From Myxococcales bacterium (GTDB lineage: Bacteria; Myxococcota_A; UBA9160; UBA4427): a stretch of DNA of 57,986 bases. The position numbers and the translations under genes are program-made. This document shows, piece by piece, positions 49,045-56,652 of the stretch. A model generated the notes under the pieces. That model made no database searches and was not told the DNA's origin. It saw only the letters and a list, made by a program, of their open reading frames with translations. Every line of letters begins with the position of its first letter. Position 1 is the stretch's first letter. Location of the stretch: contig JADFNE010000026.1 of assembly GCA_022563535.1 (NCBI GenBank), positions 1-57,986 on the forward strand, written 5' to 3'.

Positions 49045-50166
49045 TCAGTCGATCACGCCATCGAGCGTGTAGTAGTCCAGGTCTTCGGGATCGAATCTAC
49101 CCATGAATTTGAAAGGCAGTCCCCTGGGTAGAGCCGCCATTGTTTGTTCGGAAATTGTCATGCGCTCGGGCTTCGCCACTCTCTGCAGCTGCCCCGCAAC
49201 GTCGAGCACCGCGTTGTAGGCGATGCCGCGTTTGAGATCGACCAGAGATTTGCCAGAGTGCACGCCGATGCGGAGGCGGAACGCTGCGTCGAGGGTGTTC
49301 TCATTTTGGTTGAAGAGATCGAGGCGTGAGGAAACGGCACTTCCTGCCCGAATTGCATCGAGACTCGACGCGAAGAAGCAGATGAGTTCATCGCCATTGC
49401 TGTTGAGTACGTGGCCCTGGAATTCGTTCACGATTCTTGTGATGAAGCAACGAAACCGCTCGAAGCTCACGATGATTCGCTCGGGTTCACTGATGTCTTC
49501 CTTCATGCCGATCGAATTCACGATGTCGATGTCCATGAAGCTGCCTTCGACCGAGAACTCGCCGCCGAGCTGGATCTCGCTGGCCGGAATTTCCACGGCC
49601 TCGCTGCCGAAATGGCTCCCGGGTTGATTCAGGGGCACGGCGGGGGCGTAGCGTTCAGTGAAGTCTGCGAGTGCGGTTCCTTCGCGATTGCGGACGTCCA
49701 TCAAGATGCGTCCAATCTGGATCTGCGAGCCAGCGACAAGGATTGCCGATTGGATCGAAGAGCCGTTGACCAGGGTCGGATTGCTGGCCTCGCTCAGATG
49801 TTCGATGACAAAACTTCCGTTTGTCTGGCGGATGACCGCCTGGCGGGTCGAGACGCTCGAGTCGTGCAAGAGGATTGCGCCGGGCAGCTCCGAATCGCCG
49901 AGCCGACGACCGATCATCACCTCGTTGGCGTCCACTGTAAACTTTTGCCCGGTGTCCGTGCCCTCGAGCACCAAAAGCTCGATGCCAGGCTGCATCCCCG
50001 GGGTCGGAGAGGTTTTTTTGTTCCGCGATCTGAGCCAGCGCCTCAATACGAGATTTCCCCAAGCAGCCTGCGTGGCAAGCGCGCGAGCAAGCGGCTCGCA
50101 CAGGATAGCTGCGAATTTGAGGGAATTGCCCGTTTGATCGCGAGCGACACTTACGAAACAAGACAT
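49045..50166 (-). CDS. FHA-domain class III nucleotide cyclase
   Basis: About 373 aa. An FHA domain (about 60-150: KFTVDANEVMIGRRLGDSEL, LHDSSVSTRQAVIR, TLVNGSSI) precedes a class III adenylate/guanylate cyclase domain. The domain has VEGSFMDIDIVNS (first metal Asp), HVLNSNGDELICFFAS (second Asp), RLRIGVHSGKSLVD and GIAYNAVLDVAGQLQRVA. FHA domains bind phosphothreonine peptides, so cyclase activity may depend on Ser/Thr kinase signalling. The start is uncertain, and Met57 just before the FHA region (ATG 49995) is an alternative. It is divergent from the sigma-factor-like gene, with 142 bases between. Confidence 0.8.
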   Translation of the reverse strand: MSCFVSVARDQTGNSLKFAAILCEPLARALATQAAWGNLVLRRWLRSRNKKTSPTPGMQPGIELLVLEGTDTGQKFTVDANEVMIGRRLGDSELPGAILLHDSSVSTRQAVIRQTNGSFVIEHLSEASNPTLVNGSSIQSAILVAGSQIQIGRILMDVRNREGTALADFTERYAPAVPLNQPGSHFGSEAVEIPASEIQLGGEFSVEGSFMDIDIVNSIGMKEDISEPERIIVSFERFRCFITRIVNEFQGHVLNSNGDELICFFASSLDAIRAGSAVSSRLDLFNQNENTLDAAFRLRIGVHSGKSLVDLKRGIAYNAVLDVAGQLQRVAKPERMTISEQTMAALPRGLPFKFMGRFDPEDLDYYTLDGVID

Positions 50167-50308
50167 CACGAAAGTGGCGCGATTTTCCCCTCAAATGCAG
50201 GTTGGACCGGGTCTTCTCAGGTTTTTGCTTGTCGGGCTTTTGCCTCGGCCGCGAATCTTGCCGTCAATCGAGAAGTTCACAGATCAAGGGCGCCGAAACT
50301 GATATCCT

Positions 50309-51331
50309 GTGCCTGTGCAGACCCATTCCCGAGGCTCAATTCCTCTCGCCAATCACTTGATTCAAGACCTGCGAGCGGGTTCGCCCATCGCATTGGTCAA
50401 AACCACTCGCATGGTGACACAATTGTTGGTCGAGTATCGGGCCTACGACTTCGCCGATCGCTGGGGTGACTTCGTGCAAGACGTACTGGGTCGGCTGCTC
50501 AAGTCACCGTGGTTTGCCAGCGACGAAATCGAATTCCGACTGCGGCGTACCACCCTCGCCGCCCTGAGTCAGCACTTGCGCGCGACGACGGACTGGACTG
50601 AAGACGGTCAATTGCCCTGGTGCGAGAGCAGTCGGATGAACGAGCAGAGTGCCCCGGATACGGCGTCGCTGGTCGAGCAGTTCAGGATCGAGGTCGAACG
50701 ACTCCCGGAACAGCGATCACAAGTCGTATTCGATGTATTTGGAGAGGGGCGCAGCTTTGACCAAATTGCGGCCCAGCGGAAGATCCCGTTGCGCATGGTA
50801 AAGAGGTTTCTGCGGGAGAGCATTTGGGATCTCAGGGAACGCTGCACCAAGCATGGTCGCAGCTTGCGAGAAAACGACGACGAGCGGGTCAAGAGTTGCC
50901 TCAAGTCTCTCGAGCTCGACCTGCCCGCGTTTTTGGTAGAGCCCCATCTCGACGAATGGCGTGACTTTCGCGCGCACTATCCAGTTTGTCAGGATTGCTC
51001 GATCGTCGTGGCCAATTGGTCCAACGTGGAAGCGATGATGCGCGAAGCCTGTGGTGGATCGCATCGTCACCCGGAGGCCGAAGACCTGATTGCCCTGCAC
51101 CGGGACGGAGAGGGGCTCGCGTACTCCCAATACGTGGCCACGATGCGCCACCTGGACGGTTGCCCGCCGTGCAGCGAGGCAATGACCCTGCTGGCCCAAC
51201 TCGACCGGCGTTCGGTCGCCGACATGCTGATCCACCGGGCGAACCGCCGAGATCGCTTCACGGGCCGCGGTCGAGTTCGGAACTGGTTCTCCCGCACCCG
51301 CTCTCGGCTGAGTTCATACCTGAACGCCTAG
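50309..51331 (+). CDS. Sigma-70-like factor with two C-terminal anti-sigma zinc motifs
   Basis: 340 aa. Residues about 10-90 resemble sigma region 2 (FADRWGDFVQDVLGRLL). Residues 122-180 resemble region 4 (IEVERLPEQRSQVVFDVFGE, DQIAAQRKIPLRMVKRFLRE). The C-terminal half holds two H-x3-C-x2-C motifs: H223/C227/C230 (HYPVCQDC) and H281/C285/C288 (HLDGCPPC). The second lies in a segment like anti-sigma zinc fingers (HPEAEDLIALHRDGEG then HLDGCPPCSEAM). The protein could thus carry its own inhibitor and redox or metal switch. GTG start, with weak ribosome-binding support. The last four bases overlap the convergent epimerase gene. Confidence 0.75.
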   Translation: MPVQTHSRGSIPLANHLIQDLRAGSPIALVKTTRMVTQLLVEYRAYDFADRWGDFVQDVLGRLLKSPWFASDEIEFRLRRTTLAALSQHLRATTDWTEDGQLPWCESSRMNEQSAPDTASLVEQFRIEVERLPEQRSQVVFDVFGEGRSFDQIAAQRKIPLRMVKRFLRESIWDLRERCTKHGRSLRENDDERVKSCLKSLELDLPAFLVEPHLDEWRDFRAHYPVCQDCSIVVANWSNVEAMMREACGGSHRHPEAEDLIALHRDGEGLAYSQYVATMRHLDGCPPCSEAMTLLAQLDRRSVADMLIHRANRRDRFTGRGRVRNWFSRTRSRLSSYLNA

Positions 51332-52281
51332 TCCGCGACCTCGTCGCGATACCACTTCCAGAGTTTTTCGAGTCCGTCTTCGACCCGAGTGGCAGGCGCA
51401 TAGCCGAGCAGTCGCTGTGCCTTTTCGATGCTGGCAAAGGTAATCTTGGGTTCGCTTGCCGGAGCGTCGGGGGTTGTCAACATTGCCGTCTTGCCGATCA
51501 GCGATTCAACGATGGTGACGAAGTCGGACATCAGCACCGGTTCACCGCGACCCAGGTTGATGATCTCGAATCCGAGGGGGGTGTCGAGGGCGCCAATGAC
51601 GCCCGCGACGATGTCGTCGATGTAGGTCCAGTCGCGCTTCATCTCGCCGGCATCGAACAGGGTGATTTCTTTGCCTCGATAAACCCGGTCTGTGATCGTG
51701 AAGGGCATCATGTCCGGCCGACCGCGCGGACCGTAGACGCTGAAAAAACGCACTGCGGTGAAGTTCATTTCGTGCAGGTTGTAGTAGGTGTAACCGAGAA
51801 TCTCGACCGCTTTCTTCGAAGCGGGGTAGGGCGCGAGCGGGTGGTTGCAGGGATCCGTTTCGATGAACGGGAGCTGCTCGGTTTTGCCGTAGGCCGACGA
51901 AGTGGAGGCGAACACAAAGCGGTTGCAGCCGAATTCGCGCGCCGCCTCGAGCAGATTGACGGACCCCACGATATTGACCGCGGTATAGAGCGGTGCGCGT
52001 CCGATCGAGTAGCGGACATTGCCGTAGGCCGCGAGATGCGCGATGGCATCCGGGCGGTGGGTTTCGACCAGATTTGACATCGCCTTGGCATCGGTGATGT
52101 CAGCCTCGGCAAACACGCACTGCGAATGATCCTGAAATCCCGAAACGTTGGATCGCTTGCGCGCGGGATCGTAGAAGTCGTTGAAGTTGTCGACCGCGAT
52201 GATTTCATCGCCACGGGCGATCAGCGCCTCGCAGAGATTGGAGCCAATGAAGCCCGCCGCCCCTGTAACCATCACCTTCAT
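51328..52281 (-). CDS. NAD-dependent sugar-nucleotide epimerase (UDP-glucuronate 4-epimerase-like)
   Basis: 317 aa extended SDR enzyme. Rossmann motif TGAAGFIGSNLCEALI, then DNFNDFYDPARKRSN, HLAAYGNVRYSIGR, catalytic Ser/Thr in FASTSSAYG and YPASKKA (Tyr-x3-Lys), FFSVYGPRGRPDMMPF and RDWTYIDDIVAG. The DNFNDFYDP and GNVRYS segments are typical of UDP-glucuronate 4-epimerase, which supplies UDP-galacturonate for surface polysaccharides. The substrate is inferred. No other sugar-nucleotide genes are adjacent. Confidence 0.9.
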   Translation of the reverse strand: MKVMVTGAAGFIGSNLCEALIARGDEIIAVDNFNDFYDPARKRSNVSGFQDHSQCVFAEADITDAKAMSNLVETHRPDAIAHLAAYGNVRYSIGRAPLYTAVNIVGSVNLLEAAREFGCNRFVFASTSSAYGKTEQLPFIETDPCNHPLAPYPASKKAVEILGYTYYNLHEMNFTAVRFFSVYGPRGRPDMMPFTITDRVYRGKEITLFDAGEMKRDWTYIDDIVAGVIGALDTPLGFEIINLGRGEPVLMSDFVTIVESLIGKTAMLTTPDAPASEPKITFASIEKAQRLLGYAPATRVEDGLEKLWKWYRDEVAD

Positions 52282-52399
52282 TTTCGTGGGTCCGCTTCCA
52301 TGTCCGGTGCGGAGGTCCGCACGCTAGTCCGTCGAGTTGGATGCGAGTATATGCGCAAATCGCGGCTCTGGCTCAGGCGGATTCGCGATGCTCTGGGCC

Positions 52400-54409
52400 T
52401 CAGGCGAACCGTTGCGCGGTCGGCCGGATCACTTTGTCGTGGTAAGCGTCGATGGATTCGAAGAGCGGCTTGGCGTCAGTTGTCTGCGCGGTGATATCCG
52501 CGAGCACTTGCACCCCCTGCTCCGCGAGATTCTGCACGATCGATCGCATCGCGAGTTGTTGGGACGTGGCTTCCGGGGCCAGGATGCGGGGATCGAAGCG
52601 ATCACAGCGCATTCGGAGCAGCGTGAGGGGATGGTCGTCGCCACCGCCGTCAATCAGGATGTCCAACAACACGACCGGCTTGGGGCCGAGACCGTGTACC
52701 GCGACGACGGCAAGTGCACGCATGCGCGAAAACGCGATGACGCTCCGCCCCACGCCTTCGATCACGACCGCGAATCCTTCGGCGGTAACGCTGTCCGGAA
52801 CGGCCTGGGTGATTGCGCCATCGGGAAAATCTTCGCGGGCCATCTCACTCAAATCAGTGGCCTCGCCGAAAGCACTTCTGTCGGTCTCTTCGAAGAAAGC
52901 ACTGGCCTGAGGTTTCGTACCACTGGTTTGGGAGTAGGCACTTTCGGGCCGGTTGGGCGCCAGGGCCTCGGCCAGCATCTTCATCTCCGCGCGCGTCTTG
53001 TCGTCGAGATTCTTCGCAGAGAGTGCGCGCTTGGCCGCCTCCGCGGCAAGTAGCGTGTTGACTTCAACTGCAATCCGCGCGGCCTTGGCCGCGAGGGACG
53101 GGGTGAGGCCGCGATTATTTTCGTTGAGTGCCTGACGCAGCGCGATGGTGACAGCCTCTTCACCCTGCTCGCGTCCGAGACTCGGAATCAGGCGGATCAG
53201 TGTCGGGGCATCGAGTAGAACATCGGGCGCGTGCTCCCTCAGCCGTCCCCAGATCCGGCTCGCAACCGCGTCGGCACCCCGGCGCATTTCCTCTTCGATC
53301 AGACGCACCACGGCGGGTGCCGCCTTCTTGGTTTGCTGGAGTTCGATCGCCACGTCCCAGTACGCCATCACGACGTCTCGGTTTCGGGCGCTGCGCTCTA
53401 CTTCAGCTTCGAGCATGAAGAAGGCGCGGTCTGTGTCACCGCTTGCCCTGAGCGCGAGGGCACGTTTGAGATCGAAGTGTGCGGCCTTGCGCGGCATGCT
53501 TCCGGAGGCGCCCTGGGTAGCGGGCGCGTCGCTCTTTTCGAGACCCAGCGCAGCGATCAGCAGTGCCAGCCCGCCACCGATGACTGCACCGGCCGCGTGT
53601 GCTGAATATCCGACTGCATTGTCTATTCCACGCGGTAGCGCGCCCTGGCCGATCACCCAGAGCGAAGCTTCGTACACCAGCCAGACGCCGCCGAGTGCCC
53701 ACGCGGGTGCGCTCAGATTCGTCTTGACCCAGGGTGAGAGCCATTGCAGAAAAACGACGGGTTCATCTTTTTGACGAATCAACACTGCCGCCACGAGCCC
53801 GGCGATCAGCGCCGATCCCCCGGCGAGCGCCCGATTGCTGTCGGGATGGCAGAGCATGTAGGCACCCGCGCTCGCGAGCACGATGAGCGAGGTGTTCACG
53901 GCCAGAAGCAGGGGTCCCCAGCGCTTCTCGAGCAAAGGGGCCACCAGCATCAGTAGGATCACGCTGGCGATCAGGTGCAAGATTCCATCGTGAATGAGAA
54001 CGTGCGCTGTCAGTCCAACTGCGGTTCCATCCGCGGGAATCAGCCCGAGCCGACGAAAGGGATGCTGGTTCAAGGTAGAGATTGCGGTTTCTACAATGCC
54101 GTCAAAGGTAGACTGCGCCAGTTCGACTTGGCTGCGATCCGACTTCTTCCGCATGAATTCGAGCAGGGAGTCGTTCTCGAAATGGGGATTGACGGCGCGC
54201 ACCACCCTCATCTGGTCATCGCTGACCGCGATGGTCGGGTCGCGCGCGACCATGCGTGCGGCCTGGAAGTGGGCTTCGCGAGATTCGCGCAGCAGGGGCC
54301 CGTAGTTGAACTGAACCACCAGACCCACGACGAGCCAAATCGTCGCGATGCCTGCGCTCAACAGCGGTAGTGAATCCTCTTTCGGAAGCGCTTTTTGCAG
54401 CTTCGCCAT
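52400..54409 (-). CDS. Rhomboid intramembrane serine protease with long C-terminal domain
   Basis: 669 aa. The N-terminal 285 residues hold about six or seven membrane helices with rhomboid features: HDGILHLIASVILLMLVAPL (His of helix 2), ALAGGSALIAGLVAAVL (catalytic Ser in G-G-S) and GYSAHAAGAVIGGGLAL (catalytic His, H-x2-G-x3-G). Helix 2 has Ser where many rhomboids have Asn. A periplasmic loop of about 80 residues follows helix 1. The C-terminal 370 residues are mostly helical and soluble (KRALALRASGDTDRAFFMLE, repeat-like), then a beta-rich end of unknown family. ATG 54409 has GGGGAG upstream. Confidence 0.82.
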   Translation of the reverse strand: MAKLQKALPKEDSLPLLSAGIATIWLVVGLVVQFNYGPLLRESREAHFQAARMVARDPTIAVSDDQMRVVRAVNPHFENDSLLEFMRKKSDRSQVELAQSTFDGIVETAISTLNQHPFRRLGLIPADGTAVGLTAHVLIHDGILHLIASVILLMLVAPLLEKRWGPLLLAVNTSLIVLASAGAYMLCHPDSNRALAGGSALIAGLVAAVLIRQKDEPVVFLQWLSPWVKTNLSAPAWALGGVWLVYEASLWVIGQGALPRGIDNAVGYSAHAAGAVIGGGLALLIAALGLEKSDAPATQGASGSMPRKAAHFDLKRALALRASGDTDRAFFMLEAEVERSARNRDVVMAYWDVAIELQQTKKAAPAVVRLIEEEMRRGADAVASRIWGRLREHAPDVLLDAPTLIRLIPSLGREQGEEAVTIALRQALNENNRGLTPSLAAKAARIAVEVNTLLAAEAAKRALSAKNLDDKTRAEMKMLAEALAPNRPESAYSQTSGTKPQASAFFEETDRSAFGEATDLSEMAREDFPDGAITQAVPDSVTAEGFAVVIEGVGRSVIAFSRMRALAVVAVHGLGPKPVVLLDILIDGGGDDHPLTLLRMRCDRFDPRILAPEATSQQLAMRSIVQNLAEQGVQVLADITAQTTDAKPLFESIDAYHDKVIRPTAQRFA

Positions 54410-54611
54410 ACAGCTCCCCGTCGTTCGACTCGTGCCGAGCTTTTATATCGACCACCCGAGCCTTGAATTTCAGTTTCGCGCGGTCAGATCGCGAATCGGG
54501 CACGCGAATTGTCGAATACGGCGCTGGAGCATTCCCATGGTGCTGAGATATTGCCGCACACCTGCAACTTGACTGCTTGTTGGGGATAGACCGATGCCCT
54601 CTCGACCCGCG

Positions 54612-56150
54612 CTACTGGATCCCCAACCTCTTCATCTTCTTGTAGATGACTGCATTGCCGAGTAATCCAAGAGTGACTGATTTCACTGCAGGTGTGGAAG
54701 TTCGGGTGGTTCCGATCTTCGTGTACCGGATTCGGATCTGCATGCTCGACAGAAGCTCATGCTGCGTCTTACGGCTTAGTTCTGTCCATGAGACAAAGAC
54801 ATCCGCAAGAGCTTCGATTGCGTCTGTGTCGATTTCTAGTGGCCTCTCCGTTCGATTCTGAAGGGATCTCAGTGCTGCAATCTCACCGTCGATTCCAGAG
54901 ACTCGCTTCGTGAGATCGGCGATCTCGATTGCACCGGCTTGATAGGCGTCCATGACCCGTCGTCTCTGGTTTGAAAGCTCAGCAATTTGACGCTCGGTCT
55001 CACGAGCATCTGGGCTCGCTACTTGGCTCTCGGATCGTTGTCCCTGTTCGATCAGTTGAAGGAGCGTCTCTGGATCACCGAGACAACGCTCCAAAACTGC
55101 GCCAACTGCGGCCTCGACTTTGTCCCTTGTCATCTGTCCAGTCGAGCAATATTCCCGTTTGCCGTTCACCAGGTCACGGTAATTACATCGATAGACCCAA
55201 GTGTTTTGGCGATGGTCGAACTGTGAATTGATTGGCTTTCCGCATTCTGCGCAGTCCAGGAACCCTTGGTAAGCGAGGGGGCGGTCTGCAAGTTTAGGAA
55301 GTTTCGGGCGAGCCCCCCGGATCTCAGTCAGCCGTTGCTGGACCTTTTCAAAATCATCTGGGGTGACTAGAGGTGTCTCGAAAGCCGTGTGCTCATAGCA
55401 ATCTTCGGGGTCCCGGGGGACCGAGCGTCCGCCTCCCAGCCAACGCCGATCTACGCGGTAGACACCCATATAGAGGGGCTGGCGAAGAACACTTGCGACC
55501 GAATCGGAGCCCTTGAGGCCCACCTGCCGAGCAATCTCTGCAAAGTTGGTTTCACCAGAGAGGAAGATCTCAAATATCCTTCGGACTCGGTCGGCTTCCG
55601 GGTAGATGTACTTCCACTGCTTCTCTTTATGGTCAAATTCGACGCCGCGGGGCACTCCCACATTCCCGGCCTCAGCCTTCCAGCCTTTTTCTCTACGTTT
55701 TCGCTCTCGGCCTGCGCTTGTTCGGCGGATGATGTTCTTGCGCTCGGCAGCAGAGATTTCTGTGTTGATGACGCTGAGAAGTGCGTCGGAATCATTGCGT
55801 AGGTTGTAGACGCCTTGGGGCGTGTATAAAGTCGTCTTCGAATCGATGAAGGAGTCCAGAATCTCGTAATCACCGAATCGACCCCGGCGAAACAGGCGAT
55901 CGAAGGCGCTGAGTACCACCCCGTCGATACTAGGTTCGCGCAGGCGACTTAGAAGGGCTGTGAATCGTGGATCGGCGAGGACTGCCGTTCCCGAAACGCC
56001 ATCAAGTTCCACCGTCTGGACAATCGTAAGGCCGTGCAATTCGGCTAGTCGCCGACAGTCATCTCGTTGGACAGGGAGTCCCTCTTTGCCCTCAGCTGCT
56101 TGACTGGCACTGCTCACTCGGAGCAATGCGATCACATTCTTCTCGATCAT
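54612..56150 (-). CDS. Large serine recombinase (site-specific integrase)
   Basis: 512 aa. The N-terminal resolvase catalytic domain has ALLRVSSASQ with the nucleophilic Ser (S13), GVVLSAFDRLFRRGRFGDYE and ERKNIIRRTSAGRERKRREKG. It is followed by a recombinase DNA-binding domain (VRRIFEIFLSGETNFAEIAR), a zinc ribbon (FLDCAECGKPINSQ then CNYRDLVNGKREYCS) and a long coiled coil (about 390-440). This is the layout of phage and integrative-element integrases that act on attB/attP. It lies at the end of the element as expected of an integrase, with the small ORF upstream overlapping its start. Confidence 0.93.
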   Translation of the reverse strand: MIEKNVIALLRVSSASQAAEGKEGLPVQRDDCRRLAELHGLTIVQTVELDGVSGTAVLADPRFTALLSRLREPSIDGVVLSAFDRLFRRGRFGDYEILDSFIDSKTTLYTPQGVYNLRNDSDALLSVINTEISAAERKNIIRRTSAGRERKRREKGWKAEAGNVGVPRGVEFDHKEKQWKYIYPEADRVRRIFEIFLSGETNFAEIARQVGLKGSDSVASVLRQPLYMGVYRVDRRWLGGGRSVPRDPEDCYEHTAFETPLVTPDDFEKVQQRLTEIRGARPKLPKLADRPLAYQGFLDCAECGKPINSQFDHRQNTWVYRCNYRDLVNGKREYCSTGQMTRDKVEAAVGAVLERCLGDPETLLQLIEQGQRSESQVASPDARETERQIAELSNQRRRVMDAYQAGAIEIADLTKRVSGIDGEIAALRSLQNRTERPLEIDTDAIEALADVFVSWTELSRKTQHELLSSMQIRIRYTKIGTTRTSTPAVKSVTLGLLGNAVIYKKMKRLGIQ

Positions 56151-56298
56151 CTTCTGTCCTTAGGCAGTTCTTCGCTGCCAACATCAATCGCTCAAGATCA
56201 CCCGAGTCAACGGCGGTCTGAAGTTCTGCCAGCTTTACACGCTTTTGCTTCGCGATGCCAACTGCAATTGAGACAGCCTTTGCGAATCCATTGTTCAT
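56092..56298 (-). CDS. Small ORF preceding the serine recombinase
   Basis: 68 aa, mostly helical and charged (KQKRVKLAELQTAVDSGDLE, AAKNCLRTEDDREECDRIAP). GAGGT eight bases before ATG 56298 is a good ribosome-binding site, and the 3' end overlaps the recombinase start by 59 bases, so coupled translation is likely. I recognise no family. It might be a recombination directionality factor or other accessory, which is only a guess from position. Confidence 0.5.
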   Translation of the reverse strand: MNNGFAKAVSIAVGIAKQKRVKLAELQTAVDSGDLERLMLAAKNCLRTEDDREECDRIAPSEQCQSSS

Positions 56299-56307
56299 TT
56301 ATTTACC

Positions 56308-56652
56308 TCACCGCTTGATATGCCAGTACGGGTTGGGGCTCCCGTTGATACGGGCTGCTGCTTGCTGTGCTGGGAGGGAACTGGCCGAAGAAGACTGAAC
56401 TTCGGCGGGATTTGTTGATTGTGCTTGGCAGGAGGTAGTGCGGCTGTCGCCACCTCCCGCAAAGATCGGAGTCAGTTTGGGTTTCCAGAGAGACAGGAGA
56501 CCAAGGCGGTATTCAGGACCGCCGGTAGGTCTCCCCTTTAGGGGGCCTGATAGTCGGCAATGATTCTTCAGTGAAATCATGGCGTTATATAGAACCAGTC
56601 GTAAGAGCCTACGGTCGTGAATGAATTCGCGATTTTCTCTTCTATTCCACAT
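56308..56652 (-). CDS. Possible small element-encoded protein
   Basis: A 114-aa frame whose start overlaps the end of the ATPase gene by 11 bases. It begins with a basic stretch (MWNRRENREFIHDRRLLRLV) and ends in a low-complexity Ser/Ala/Gln-rich region. The ribosome-binding site is poor and there is no recognisable domain. The base pattern is only weakly coding, so it may not be expressed. Confidence 0.25.
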   Translation of the reverse strand: MWNRRENREFIHDRRLLRLVLYNAMISLKNHCRLSGPLKGRPTGGPEYRLGLLSLWKPKLTPIFAGGGDSRTTSCQAQSTNPAEVQSSSASSLPAQQAAARINGSPNPYWHIKR

